Counted from the first letter of the stretch, positions 7,384 through 16,143 are shown. The stretch: 64,000 nt of DNA from Lachnoanaerobaculum orale (GCF_003862485.1 NZ_RRCM01000002.1:32264-96263); one strand, 5' to 3'. Program-made: numbers and translations. Notes: generated from the letters alone by a model not told the origin.

Positions 7384-9687
7384 TTAAAATTCCAATACTT
7401 GACGAATTGCCTTATCCTTCTCATTGAACCAATTCGCTAATGCCTGATTTTCTTTTACCCTTTTTTCAAGTACACTTGACTCCTTAGTATCTGAATCCAG
7501 TTTTTCCAAAATATTTGTTATTTCTGTATTTAAAATATCAATATTTTCATTAAATACAGCCTTGTATTCTTCTACCTGCTCATTAGCCTGCTTAAACATA
7601 TCACTTATATTCCTCTTTATACTGGATGAGAAACTTGACATAATATTGACTATTACTCCCCTCACATCAACATCAATACCATCCTCTACAGCAACTGTAT
7701 AAGAAATTTGTTTCTTCTTCCAAAACTTGAAAAATCCTGTAAACCCTTTTCTTTCCGGATTATCCTTTACTCTGGTCTCACTTCTGTATCGTGTATGCTC
7801 ATTTCTGCACTGTATATCATACAAATTCGATATTTTTATAGCATCAAAAGCTCTTATTCGATTAAAATCAAAATTTTCAATTTTGATATTGTCAATAATG
7901 CTTTTTACCATATTTGTATAGTCATCCAGCAGTTTTTTACATTCACCAAATATCTTATTTTCAATTTCTCGATTTAATCTACACTCGCAATCCCTTTGGT
8001 AATCTTCAAGCCTATACTCAAATTCCGAAATCATATAGTCGGCATCCCTCTTATCAATCTTTGACTTCCCATCATACGGTCTTACCATTTGGTTTAATTC
8101 TCTTTCAACATTATACTGTGCCTCCGTTTCAGTATCTGAATTCAGCTTAAAACTGTTTATTTTATACTTATATTCATCATATAGATACTTACCTTGATTA
8201 TTTTTCTCCTTTGCTATCTTTATTTGTTCTCTAACCTTTAAGAGTTTTTCTACATCTGTAGCTATACTTTTTTCAAATGCAGCCTTCATATTAATCTCAT
8301 CCAGCCTCTTTACAATATCCTTTATTGCATCCTTAACTTTCATAGGATATGCATATTTATCAATATACTCAGCAATCGTTGCCTCCACCGCCGGTATACC
8401 TGTATGTATCAAAGCTTCAAGCTCTCTCTTATCCTCATCACAACCATATTCCCTTATTTTATTCTGTAACTTTTCTTTTACTGTTGGAGTAAGTGTTGCA
8501 AATTCTTCGTAATGTAATTCTTTTACTTCAATAAAATCGTTTATGTCGTTTAATGTATTTCTTTCATTACGTGATAACCCCTCTCCTCTCATATTTTTTC
8601 TAATCAATAAGGCCATTCTTGCACTGGTTGGAATAAGCGTAGGCTCAGTAATATCAAACTCATTTAGATACTCTCTAACATTTTGTAATAGTTTATCTAC
8701 CGTCTCTCCTCTTTCCTCATCAAGTGCATCACATTTATTGATAACAAAAATAAAACGATCCCTTGATTGTTTTCCACCTTGTCTCATCTCATTAGATATT
8801 GTTCTCAAAAGTTGTTCATCATCTTTTATAGCTATTTGTGTTGCATTCATTACATAAAGGACTACCGAATTTGTCCCTTTTATAATGTTATTAGTAAGTC
8901 TACTATGATTTTCATCCCTTGAATTATTAGGTCCCGGGGTATCTCTTAGGCAAAGTCTTATCTTGTCACTTGGGATCGCAGGTACAGAACCTTCTATATC
9001 TATATATGTAACCTTATCATTGGAATTAAATTCCTTCATGTTCTCCAATGTAATAGTTTGCCTTGGATAAATCTCTGTAATACCATCATCTGCATAACAT
9101 GTAGCTTCATAATGGTCCATAGTATCATTGTCAAGTATTTTACAAATAGTTGCTGTACAGGCCTTATTCTCTGAAGGAAGTAGTTCCATATTTAAAAGAG
9201 AGTTTATAAGTGTGGATTTTCCGCTACTCATAGTTGCAATTACACTTACCTCAAAAAGCCCATTTTTTGCCTCACTATATGAGTCGAAAATATCTTTTCC
9301 TTTATCATTCTTAGTCGTAAATTCAGGTATTTTTTTTTCTTTTATATCAAACATTATTTCATCAAGTTCTTTACTTATACCTGAATCGTTTTTTGCCTCT
9401 TCAAATTGTAACTCAAACTTGTTTTTTCCCTTATATAAATTTAATGCGTATTTTAAATCATCAAAATCTATTTTTCTGCCTCTAAAAGTAACTCTTACTT
9501 TATCATCATCGCATGAATTATCAATTTCTTCTATCAATCCCTTCCAGTTTGATAACTCTCCAAGCAAGGCCTGTAATCTATGATTCTTTCGTTTTGAACC
9601 AATTTTACCTTCTCTCAACTCATTCCCATTCTTTTTAAATACACACTCTACTAAATATGGATTATACCCAATATAAAATTCTGTCAT
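7384..9687 (-). CDS. Dynamin-family GTPase (single GTPase domain)
   Basis: 767 residues. After about 140 N-terminal residues comes a GTPase domain with P-loop IATMSSGKST near residue 149, switch DTPGPNNSRDE near 247 and NKCD near 315, the pattern of bacterial dynamin-like proteins. Long helical regions follow, as expected for the stalk. A segment GFFKFWKKK near 660 may be a membrane-binding paddle. Bacterial dynamins remodel membranes, and some protect against phage-induced membrane damage. The gene starts three bases after the two-GTPase dynamin, and pairs of unlike dynamins side by side are common. Its GTPase core is closely related to the first GTPase domain of that neighbour, also at DNA level. 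Confidence 0.85.
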   Translation of the reverse strand: MTEFYIGYNPYLVECVFKKNGNELREGKIGSKRKNHRLQALLGELSNWKGLIEEIDNSCDDDKVRVTFRGRKIDFDDLKYALNLYKGKNKFELQFEEAKNDSGISKELDEIMFDIKEKKIPEFTTKNDKGKDIFDSYSEAKNGLFEVSVIATMSSGKSTLINSLLNMELLPSENKACTATICKILDNDTMDHYEATCYADDGITEIYPRQTITLENMKEFNSNDKVTYIDIEGSVPAIPSDKIRLCLRDTPGPNNSRDENHSRLTNNIIKGTNSVVLYVMNATQIAIKDDEQLLRTISNEMRQGGKQSRDRFIFVINKCDALDEERGETVDKLLQNVREYLNEFDITEPTLIPTSARMALLIRKNMRGEGLSRNERNTLNDINDFIEVKELHYEEFATLTPTVKEKLQNKIREYGCDEDKRELEALIHTGIPAVEATIAEYIDKYAYPMKVKDAIKDIVKRLDEINMKAAFEKSIATDVEKLLKVREQIKIAKEKNNQGKYLYDEYKYKINSFKLNSDTETEAQYNVERELNQMVRPYDGKSKIDKRDADYMISEFEYRLEDYQRDCECRLNREIENKIFGECKKLLDDYTNMVKSIIDNIKIENFDFNRIRAFDAIKISNLYDIQCRNEHTRYRSETRVKDNPERKGFTGFFKFWKKKQISYTVAVEDGIDVDVRGVIVNIMSSFSSSIKRNISDMFKQANEQVEEYKAVFNENIDILNTEITNILEKLDSDTKESSVLEKRVKENQALANWFNEKDKAIRQVLEF

Positions 9688-9690
9688 TAT

Positions 9691-12444
9691 TCATTTACCT
9701 CCACATACATTGACTGTATTTTTTATAATTCCACTACTCAAAATTTGTGCTTTCTGAATCTCCTCTTCAAGTAACCTTATCCCTGTATTATCTATTGCCC
9801 TGTTCAAATCTCTAATCATATATTCCATACCTCTGACTTGAACTTTATCATTTTGATTTTTCAATGTGTCCGTTATTGCAAACGATCGCATAGAATAATC
9901 TTTCGGCTGATATACATCGTAACAATCGCAGAATGATCTATACTCATTTCTGGTCAATTCTAATCCATTCAACACCTTTTTAAATAAACTTGCAGATAAT
10001 GCTGAAACCGGAATAATATATGGCTTTTCAATACCATTTGATAGCAAATATTCTTTGGCAATTGATACAAACTGCTCTACTGATTCTCCCCTATCTTCAT
10101 CCAATTGATCAACCTTGTTCAATACAAATATCAAAGATATCTTTGGATTTACCTTAATTTGTTCTCTTATTTTCCATAAAAGATACTTGTCATCATTAAT
10201 TCCCATTTGTGTAGCATTCATTACATATAAGAACAATCCACCTTTAACCTTACTGATGACATCTTCCATAACTTTTTCATGAGATTCATCTCTTGAATTA
10301 TTCGGTCCTGGTGTATCAACTACAAGTAACGCTCTATCTGTATTTAAAACACCTTTTATATCATCTTTTATCAAAACTTCAACAACTTCTTCGTTATTAT
10401 TTGCTCTTTCTAATTCTTCTGCAATATTCTCCTTTTCAATTAGAGTTTGTCCATTTTTATATGTAATATAAATGGTTGTGCCGTCTGACTGATCATCATC
10501 CAAAATCATATATTTCTTTGCAGTACAAGCTTCATTCTTACTTGGTAATACCTGCCCTCCAAGTAATGCATTTATCAGAGTACTTTTACCACTTGACATA
10601 GTTGCCATTACTACCATTGGAAAGATACTTCCTTCATCTACTGTAATACCTGTCGGAAAGAAATCATTACTCAAAAAGGATTCTCTATTTGCCTGATAAC
10701 ATACATTTGAGTCTGAATTATGTGTGTCCTTTCTATTTATACTACTATATTCTTCATTATCAACATTATAAATATACTTTTCGATATATCTGTTAATCAC
10801 TTCTTCTAGTGCAGGAACACCTGTATGTATCAGGGCTTTCAACCCTCTATTATCCTCGTCACAACCATATTCCCTTATTTTATCCTTTAACTTTTCTTTT
10901 ACCGTTGAGGTAAGTGTTGCAAATTCTTCATAATGTAATTCTTCAACTTCAATAAAATCTTCTATCTCATTTAATGTACTTCTTTCATTTCGTGACAGTA
11001 GCTCTCCTCTCATATTTTTTCTAATTATTAGAGCCATTCTCGCACTGGTTGGAATGAGTGTAGGCTCAGTGATATCAAACTCTTTTAGGTACTCCCTAAC
11101 ATCTTGTAATATTTTATCTGCGGTCTCTCCCCTTTCCTCATCAATTGCATCACATTTATTAACAACAAAAATAAAACGTTCCATTGATTGTTTACCACAT
11201 TGGCTCATCTCATTAGATATTGTTTTCAAAAGACATTCATCATCTTTTATAATTATTTGCGTTGCATCTATTACATAAATAACTAAGGAGTTTTTTTCTT
11301 TTATAATTTTCCGAATTACTTTCTTTTGATTTTCATCCATTGAATTATTTGGTACAGGTGTATCTCTTAGACAAATTCTAATATTGCCGCTTGTAATTAC
11401 AGGTACTGTACCTTCTATATCTATATATTTAACTTTATCATTCGAATTAAACTCCTTCATAATATCCCGCGTAATAGTTTGTCTCGGATAAACCTCTGTA
11501 ATCATATCATCTGCATAACAAACAGCTTCATAATGTTTCATAGTATCATTGCTAAGTACATTACAAAAGGTGCTTTTGCATGCCCTATTCTCTACAGGCA
11601 AAATTTCTGTATTTAAAATGGCATTTATAAGTGTAGACTTTCCACTACTAGTATTTGAAATAAAATTTATTTTCAAAACATATTGACTATCACTATCTAT
11701 TGTATATCGTTTTTCCTCATTAGTGTCATTCTTCATGTCTGCTTTACTGTCACAAAATTGTTTCGGCAAAGTTGCGTTTCTATCAATAAGTAAATCAAAA
11801 CTTTTTTTTGTGGTTTTTATATTATTTACTAATTCAACAATATAATATCCAATAACTTTTCGTAAAAGATTTTCAGCTAAATACTCCATACCTCTTGAGA
11901 TTATTTGTTTCGCCCATTTCTTATATTCACTTATTTTATAATCAAATGAGCGTGCCAAATTACTATAACCTTGAGTATCTTCAATAATATAATCTATTGC
12001 CTCCCTCACTGATTCATATATTAGATTATCCGATTCTTTTATAATCCAATCCTTATCATCTTTAGTAAATTCAAATTCACACAACTCAATACAATCACTA
12101 TTTAATCCTTTTATACCATATTTATTAAAGATATTTTCTCCTGCATGAATAAGATCATTATGGTATTTTTTTTCTACATTTATCAACAAATTACCAAAAT
12201 TACCTATTATATCAATTATAGTATCTGTTAAAGTAAAATCAGTTATATTTAATAACTCATCTATATTTTTACATTCATCCAGTACGCAGCACACTTCTTC
12301 TTTTACTTTCCATATTCTACTATTTATATATTCTATTTCACCATATATCTGCTCTTTGGCAGAAAATACTGAGCAAAATAGAGCATTTTGTACCTCTCTT
12401 TTTATTTTTAACAACTCACGTCTTTTCATTGTATTACCACACAT
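9691..12444 (-). CDS. Double-GTPase dynamin-like protein
   Basis: 917 residues with two GTPase domains in tandem. The first has P-loop SNTSSGKST near residue 260 and NKCD near 430, but its switch motif reads DTPVPNN (near 361) where active GTPases have DTPG. The second has P-loop ATMSSGKST near 611, an intact DTPGPNN near 708 and NKVD. About 240 N-terminal residues are helical. The first domain is roughly three-quarters identical to the GTPase of the downstream dynamin; the second is more distant. The Gly-to-Val change suggests that domain 1 binds but hydrolyses poorly, or has decayed. There is no clear ribosome site at either possible start (12444 or the ATG at 12429). Confidence 0.82.
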   Translation of the reverse strand: MCGNTMKRRELLKIKREVQNALFCSVFSAKEQIYGEIEYINSRIWKVKEEVCCVLDECKNIDELLNITDFTLTDTIIDIIGNFGNLLINVEKKYHNDLIHAGENIFNKYGIKGLNSDCIELCEFEFTKDDKDWIIKESDNLIYESVREAIDYIIEDTQGYSNLARSFDYKISEYKKWAKQIISRGMEYLAENLLRKVIGYYIVELVNNIKTTKKSFDLLIDRNATLPKQFCDSKADMKNDTNEEKRYTIDSDSQYVLKINFISNTSSGKSTLINAILNTEILPVENRACKSTFCNVLSNDTMKHYEAVCYADDMITEVYPRQTITRDIMKEFNSNDKVKYIDIEGTVPVITSGNIRICLRDTPVPNNSMDENQKKVIRKIIKEKNSLVIYVIDATQIIIKDDECLLKTISNEMSQCGKQSMERFIFVVNKCDAIDEERGETADKILQDVREYLKEFDITEPTLIPTSARMALIIRKNMRGELLSRNERSTLNEIEDFIEVEELHYEEFATLTSTVKEKLKDKIREYGCDEDNRGLKALIHTGVPALEEVINRYIEKYIYNVDNEEYSSINRKDTHNSDSNVCYQANRESFLSNDFFPTGITVDEGSIFPMVVMATMSSGKSTLINALLGGQVLPSKNEACTAKKYMILDDDQSDGTTIYITYKNGQTLIEKENIAEELERANNNEEVVEVLIKDDIKGVLNTDRALLVVDTPGPNNSRDESHEKVMEDVISKVKGGLFLYVMNATQMGINDDKYLLWKIREQIKVNPKISLIFVLNKVDQLDEDRGESVEQFVSIAKEYLLSNGIEKPYIIPVSALSASLFKKVLNGLELTRNEYRSFCDCYDVYQPKDYSMRSFAITDTLKNQNDKVQVRGMEYMIRDLNRAIDNTGIRLLEEEIQKAQILSSGIIKNTVNVCGGK

Positions 12445-12496
12445 ATTCTAAATCTATTATAAACATCAAAATTATATTGTATATTTAACTACAATA

Positions 12497-13930
12497 TCAA
12501 ACCTCTGATCCACCATTTATCATTCTATCTATCATTTCAAAAGCCTCATTAAAACAGTTTGGATAGTCTTTGAAATAAGTTGATAAATATGATTTAAGTT
12601 CATTTCTATAATTCTTAGTCTGCTCCAGTGCTTTTTCTTTTTCAGCTAATAGCTTTTCTTTTTTCTCTTTACCATCTGTTATAGCATCATAAACTTTCTT
12701 ACCTATAAACTGGCTTACCCCTGGAACAGGAACTAATGTACTCACTGCTGCTCCTGCCGTTAATGCACCTTTATCTATATTATTTTTCTCAAGCATTTCA
12801 CTTACCTTGTTATAAGTATAACTAGACAGTACTGACCCAACTAATGATCCTACTGCAGCACCAACTATAGGAATAGGAATCAAAATTTGCCCTCCAATTG
12901 CACCTCCAACCGTTCCACCAGCGAATACACTTGCTTTTTCTTGAAGTTTATTCATACATTGTTTTGTAGATATCTTTCCTTCTGCATACTGTTTTACAGT
13001 ATCTCCCGCAACCATCACTGCTGTTATCACATGTCCCGGAACATTTGATTCTACTAAAGCCCTTATAAAGCTTGATGAAGAATATGATAGTGTATGTGAA
13101 ATAACTGTCAGCGCCGAACTAAAACCATAGCCTGTTGCAGCAGCCTTGCCTGTATCCTTCGCAGTATCTACAATAGCCTCTTTTGCAGTTTTCTCTCCCT
13201 TTATTATTGACACAATATTTTGGATTCCCGAAACAGTAGAGACTACTATTGCTGAATCTCTCATACCTCCAATACCGGCTTCATTTCCTGTTTCGAATAT
13301 ATTCTTAGCACTATCCTTTATATCCTGCATTTGTAAGGCTTTTCTTGCATTACTTTCACTTTCGATAGCCTTATGCTTTCCTTCATCAGACAACTCCACC
13401 CCAGTTTTTTTCAAATATTCCTTATCATTTACAAATTCTGTATTTGAACGGCTACGCTTAGAATTATTATATTCTCTTGAAACCGTTTCCATATTGTCAG
13501 AACTGTTTGATGATTTCTTAATATCTTTACTTGTCAGCCACGGATTATTCTTGGTTTGCTCATGTCGTTTTTTTAAAGGAACTTTATGATCTGCTTCTGC
13601 TAAATGTTTTTTCCAATCTTCTCCATATAATCTCTTAGCCTCAGACTTAGTTAAAGATAAATCTTTATTTGTATAAGGATCTTTTACATCACCATTTTCA
13701 GAAAACGCTTTCTTTTTTGTCATTTCTTTTGCATGTCCATCGTCCAGAAGCTTTCTGTCATATTTTTCAGGCTTATAAAATTTATCTTTTGCAATCTTTG
13801 TAGATTTACTAACTGACTCTGTTATAGACTTACCTGTTCCAATTATTTTAGTATCTCTAACTGATTCTTTTTTATTTTCTTTATCTGAACCACTATTTCT
13901 CTCAATACCTTTATTCTTAAAAAACTCCAT
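12497..13930 (-). CDS. HNH-type nuclease domain fused to glycine-zipper membrane segments
   Basis: 477 residues. Residues about 75-165 look like an HNH endonuclease: DPYTNKDL, then AEADHKVPLKKRHEQ (near 110), DNMETVSREYNNSKRS with the expected Asn and Lys/Arg-Ser ends. The rest, about 215-420, carries Gly/Ala-rich hydrophobic stretches (GGTVGGAIGGQILIPIPIVG; GALTAGAAVSTLVPVPG) that should insert in or perforate a membrane, and it ends in a charged helical tail. The zinc-type cysteines seen in some HNH proteins are absent. It is the first effector-like gene behind the WYL regulator, with an AGGAGG site. A nuclease tethered to a membrane segment would suit an effector released or positioned by the dynamins; that is inference. 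Confidence 0.7.
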   Translation of the reverse strand: MEFFKNKGIERNSGSDKENKKESVRDTKIIGTGKSITESVSKSTKIAKDKFYKPEKYDRKLLDDGHAKEMTKKKAFSENGDVKDPYTNKDLSLTKSEAKRLYGEDWKKHLAEADHKVPLKKRHEQTKNNPWLTSKDIKKSSNSSDNMETVSREYNNSKRSRSNTEFVNDKEYLKKTGVELSDEGKHKAIESESNARKALQMQDIKDSAKNIFETGNEAGIGGMRDSAIVVSTVSGIQNIVSIIKGEKTAKEAIVDTAKDTGKAAATGYGFSSALTVISHTLSYSSSSFIRALVESNVPGHVITAVMVAGDTVKQYAEGKISTKQCMNKLQEKASVFAGGTVGGAIGGQILIPIPIVGAAVGSLVGSVLSSYTYNKVSEMLEKNNIDKGALTAGAAVSTLVPVPGVSQFIGKKVYDAITDGKEKKEKLLAEKEKALEQTKNYRNELKSYLSTYFKDYPNCFNEAFEMIDRMINGGSEV

Positions 13931-13988
13931 ATAGTTCTCCTCCTACTGTTAAAATTTATAATATTTATAAAATATATTTGATATTTTT

Positions 13989-14939
13989 CTATATCACCCT
14001 CACATTCTCCCCCTGGCTCCTCAGCCACATATCAATACCCTTACCGAATACCTCTGCCCTGATAATATACTTGCCATCCTTTTCGCTTTCTATCTTTGCA
14101 GTCGGTAGGCGGTCAAGTATTGCATCAACATCCGACCCGGTGTATTCAAAACAGATTCTGTTGAGTTTTCCGCCATACATAAACTGTATTCTTTTTCTAA
14201 ACTCTCCTTCTTCAAATCTGTTTTTGTAAGGCATTTTAAATCTGTCTTCAAGTACTCTATAGCTGACAATTCTGTCCACACGGTATATAGTCGGGAAGGC
14301 ATCATTTATCACATCAAAGTTCTCACACACTTCTTTGTCGTCTATAAATGCTGTTATATAGAAGTAGTATTCGGAAAACATTATTCCCACAGGCTTTACT
14401 TTTCTTTTTACTATTGCCTTATCTTTTGTTCTCCTATACTCAAGCTCCACATATCTGCAACTTCTGATTGCCTGACCCAGATCCCATAATGTATCAAGGA
14501 AGTTTGTTTTATGCCTTAACTCTATATAATTATGTTCTTCATTCCCTATCAACTCCTTGACAGGCTGTCTGTTTTCTTTCGGTACACAGCAACTTATAAG
14601 CTTGTCAAGTATCTCTTGCATTACATCTTTGGGGAATGCCCTGCTGTCCAACAATATTTTACATACTGCAAGTGTCTCGCTGTTTGACAAAGTTCCCTGA
14701 TATGACGATTCTATCCTGTATCCTCCTACATCTTTATCATAGATTATGGAATTGATAACACCGTTGTTTGTCATATCGGTACCCATATAATCCTTTATGG
14801 CTGCAATATCTCTTTGTATGGTTCTTTCATCCACATTAAAGTTTGCAGCTTCTTCGCTTTTATTTACAATACAGCCCTTCACCAGCTTGGAATATATCTT
14901 AAGCAATCGTGATGACTTATCTGCTCCGAAAACTTTCAT
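13989..14939 (-). CDS. HTH/WYL-domain transcriptional regulator
   Basis: 316 residues. An N-terminal helix-turn-helix of the DeoR-like kind (FNVDERTIQRDIAAIKDYM, near 35-50) is followed by a WYL-type domain with the SCRYVELEYRRTKDKAIVKR strand pattern (near 160) and a C-terminal extension ending in MWLRSQGENVRVI. WYL regulators such as BrxR and CapW control phage-defence operons by sensing ligands or nucleic acid. This gene heads the minus-strand island with 58 bases to the next gene, so it probably autoregulates the operon. A GACA-TATAT-TGTC palindrome in front (14978-14990) is a candidate operator. Confidence 0.88.
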   Translation of the reverse strand: MKVFGADKSSRLLKIYSKLVKGCIVNKSEEAANFNVDERTIQRDIAAIKDYMGTDMTNNGVINSIIYDKDVGGYRIESSYQGTLSNSETLAVCKILLDSRAFPKDVMQEILDKLISCCVPKENRQPVKELIGNEEHNYIELRHKTNFLDTLWDLGQAIRSCRYVELEYRRTKDKAIVKRKVKPVGIMFSEYYFYITAFIDDKEVCENFDVINDAFPTIYRVDRIVSYRVLEDRFKMPYKNRFEEGEFRKRIQFMYGGKLNRICFEYTGSDVDAILDRLPTAKIESEKDGKYIIRAEVFGKGIDMWLRSQGENVRVI

Positions 14940-14977
14940 ATCTCATCTCCTATATGCCTAATATACTACTCAACATA

Positions 14978-14990
14978 GACATATATTGTC
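14978..14990. promoter_or_regulatory. Palindrome upstream of the WYL regulator, candidate operator
   Basis: GACATATATTGTC has matching GACA/TGTC arms around an AT core and lies 39 bases ahead of the WYL regulator start, where an autoregulatory operator would sit. Binding is not shown by sequence alone. Confidence 0.35.
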
Positions 14991-15110
14991 ATTTCAAAAA
15001 TTATTTACATATAAAATCTTTTTTTATCTAATATCATAGCACCAGCTAATTATAACAAATTTATTAATACTTTTCATTAGCATAATTAAGATTTAAGCCA
15101 TTTCCTTACA

Positions 15111-15139
15111 AAAAAGGAACTTATTTCATGGTTCTCCTT
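15111..15139 (-). terminator. Intrinsic terminator after rpn and the 50-residue ORF
   Basis: On the minus strand AAGGAGAAC and GTTCCTT pair with one bulged base around a loop of about ten bases, followed by a run of T. It ends transcription of rpn before the WYL regulator promoter region. Confidence 0.5.
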
Positions 15140-15152
15140 ATATTTGCTTAAT

Positions 15153-15305
15153 TTAATTTTTATTTTTTGAAGAATAGTCTTCTGTGACAACTTTATTACC
15201 CCACTTATTACCCTCTTTATCATACACAGTTTTAATCCAATTAAAAAGGACACCTTTTACAGTGCCCTCATTATTTTTAAATATTACTATTTTACATTTT
15301 TTCAT
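15153..15305 (-). CDS. 50-residue ORF overlapping the rpn stop
   Basis: An ATG at 15305, out of frame with rpn, opens a 50-codon frame that overlaps the last codons of rpn and ends 14 bases before the terminator. The product begins MKKCKIVIFKNNEG and contains GVLFNWIKTVYDKEGNKWGN, which looks like a compact folded protein rather than random sequence. There is no recognisable ribosome site, so it would depend on coupling to rpn translation. No family was recognised; it may be an rpn accessory or the remnant of a longer gene. Confidence 0.35.
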   Translation of the reverse strand: MKKCKIVIFKNNEGTVKGVLFNWIKTVYDKEGNKWGNKVVTEDYSSKNKN

Positions 15306-15528
15306 TTAAATATTTTTGAAACATGCTTACGCTTATATTTGCTCTTTTTGCGGCATCTTCTACTGAGATTATTCCGTCTTTTGCAAGCATAAGTAATGTA
15401 TTTATAACACCTTCTTTTCTACCTTCTTTTATACCCTCTCTTCTGCCTTCTCTTCTACCCTCTTTTATCCACTTGTCTTTAGATTCTTCTTTAAATATGT
15501 CGTATAACTCCTTCATTGCATCCGTCAT
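15292..15528 (-). CDS. Predicted internal-start RpnS-like protein (nested in rpn)
   Basis: In frame with rpn, Met206 (ATG at 15526-15528) is preceded by TAAGGAGGGTAATAAG, an almost perfect ribosome site at good spacing, unexpected inside a coding sequence. The product would be 78 residues covering the Lys/Glu/Gly repeat and C-terminal domain. The same site and start have been kept in the duplicate at the end of rloB. Comparable intragenic starts in E. coli rpn genes give antitoxin-like proteins. Expression here is predicted, not shown. Confidence 0.55.
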   Translation of the reverse strand: MTDAMKELYDIFKEESKDKWIKEGRREGRREGIKEGRKEGVINTLLMLAKDGIISVEDAAKRANISVSMFQKYLNEKM

Positions 15529-16143
15529 CTTATTACCCTCCTTAACATACTTAAAATCATATTTCATTTTAGACGTTACAGGAAAATTCTCACTGTAACA
15601 ATCATCTTTTGTAAAAACTCCCATTAGTTCTGACAGTGTAGTTCCGTCATTTATATTGGCACTGATATATATTTCTTTAAACCCGTTGTCAACTTCTCTA
15701 TTGCTTCCGTCTATCACCCTTTTTATTAAATATGAGCTCTTATTTTCTTTGAATATATCGAAATTGCAAATATATATCATGCACACTTCCGGAACATTAT
15801 CAAAGCTTTCTCCTTTTTTCATCAAGCTTGTAGTAAGCACACTGCTGTAATACCTCACTCTTTTTTGATGATTTACATTGTCGGCATTTTGAACCTCAAT
15901 ATTCACTCGTCTTCCGTCTCTTAACTCGCAATAAGCATCAAGTATTACAGAGCGTCTTTCTATACTAGTTATAGCATATTGCGACTTATTATTTAAGACT
16001 TTCAGATGATAATCTTGCAAAAACGTCCTCAATATTTCTTCACAAAACTCCCTATTCTCTGCCATCTTTCTAAATATAATGTCATCAATGGGATTTAACT
16101 TTTGTACATATTCTTTGAATTTTTGTATAGACCTGTCAGACAT
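15292..16143 (-). CDS. rpn: Rpn-family PD-(D/E)XK nuclease (YhgA-like)
   Basis: 283 residues, full family length. The N-terminal nuclease domain has the expected core: Asp69 in ILDAYCEL and Glu83-Val-Gln85 in NIEVQNAD. The C-terminal part has the Lys/Glu/Gly/Arg repeats (KEGRREGRREGIKEGRKEG) common in this family and a short helical end domain. Rpn proteins are DNases that promote recombination and can act against phage. Inside the gene an AAGGAGGG site precedes Met206 and could start a 78-residue C-terminal protein, as shown for E. coli Rpn genes where the short form blocks the nuclease. The region around that start is the 101-bp direct repeat found again at 2-102. Confidence 0.88.
   Translation of the reverse strand: MSDRSIQKFKEYVQKLNPIDDIIFRKMAENREFCEEILRTFLQDYHLKVLNNKSQYAITSIERRSVILDAYCELRDGRRVNIEVQNADNVNHQKRVRYYSSVLTTSLMKKGESFDNVPEVCMIYICNFDIFKENKSSYLIKRVIDGSNREVDNGFKEIYISANINDGTTLSELMGVFTKDDCYSENFPVTSKMKYDFKYVKEGNKMTDAMKELYDIFKEESKDKWIKEGRREGRREGIKEGRKEGVINTLLMLAKDGIISVEDAAKRANISVSMFQKYLNEKM
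15444..15544. repeat. Right copy of the 101-bp exact direct repeat
   Basis: Identical to 2-102. It lies wholly inside rpn and starts (minus strand) at the internal ribosome site. It marks the right edge of the island that begins at position 103. Confidence 0.9.

Noticed and set aside
9128-9583. Plus-strand open frame of 151 codons opposite the dynamin gene
   Set aside because: Ser/Phe/Ile-rich shadow of the AT-rich minus-strand gene, without a ribosome site or recognisable motifs.
15121-15135. Ribosome-site-led ATG AAA TAA after the 50-residue ORF
   Set aside because: It codes for two residues only and is better explained as the loop and arm of the terminator hairpin.
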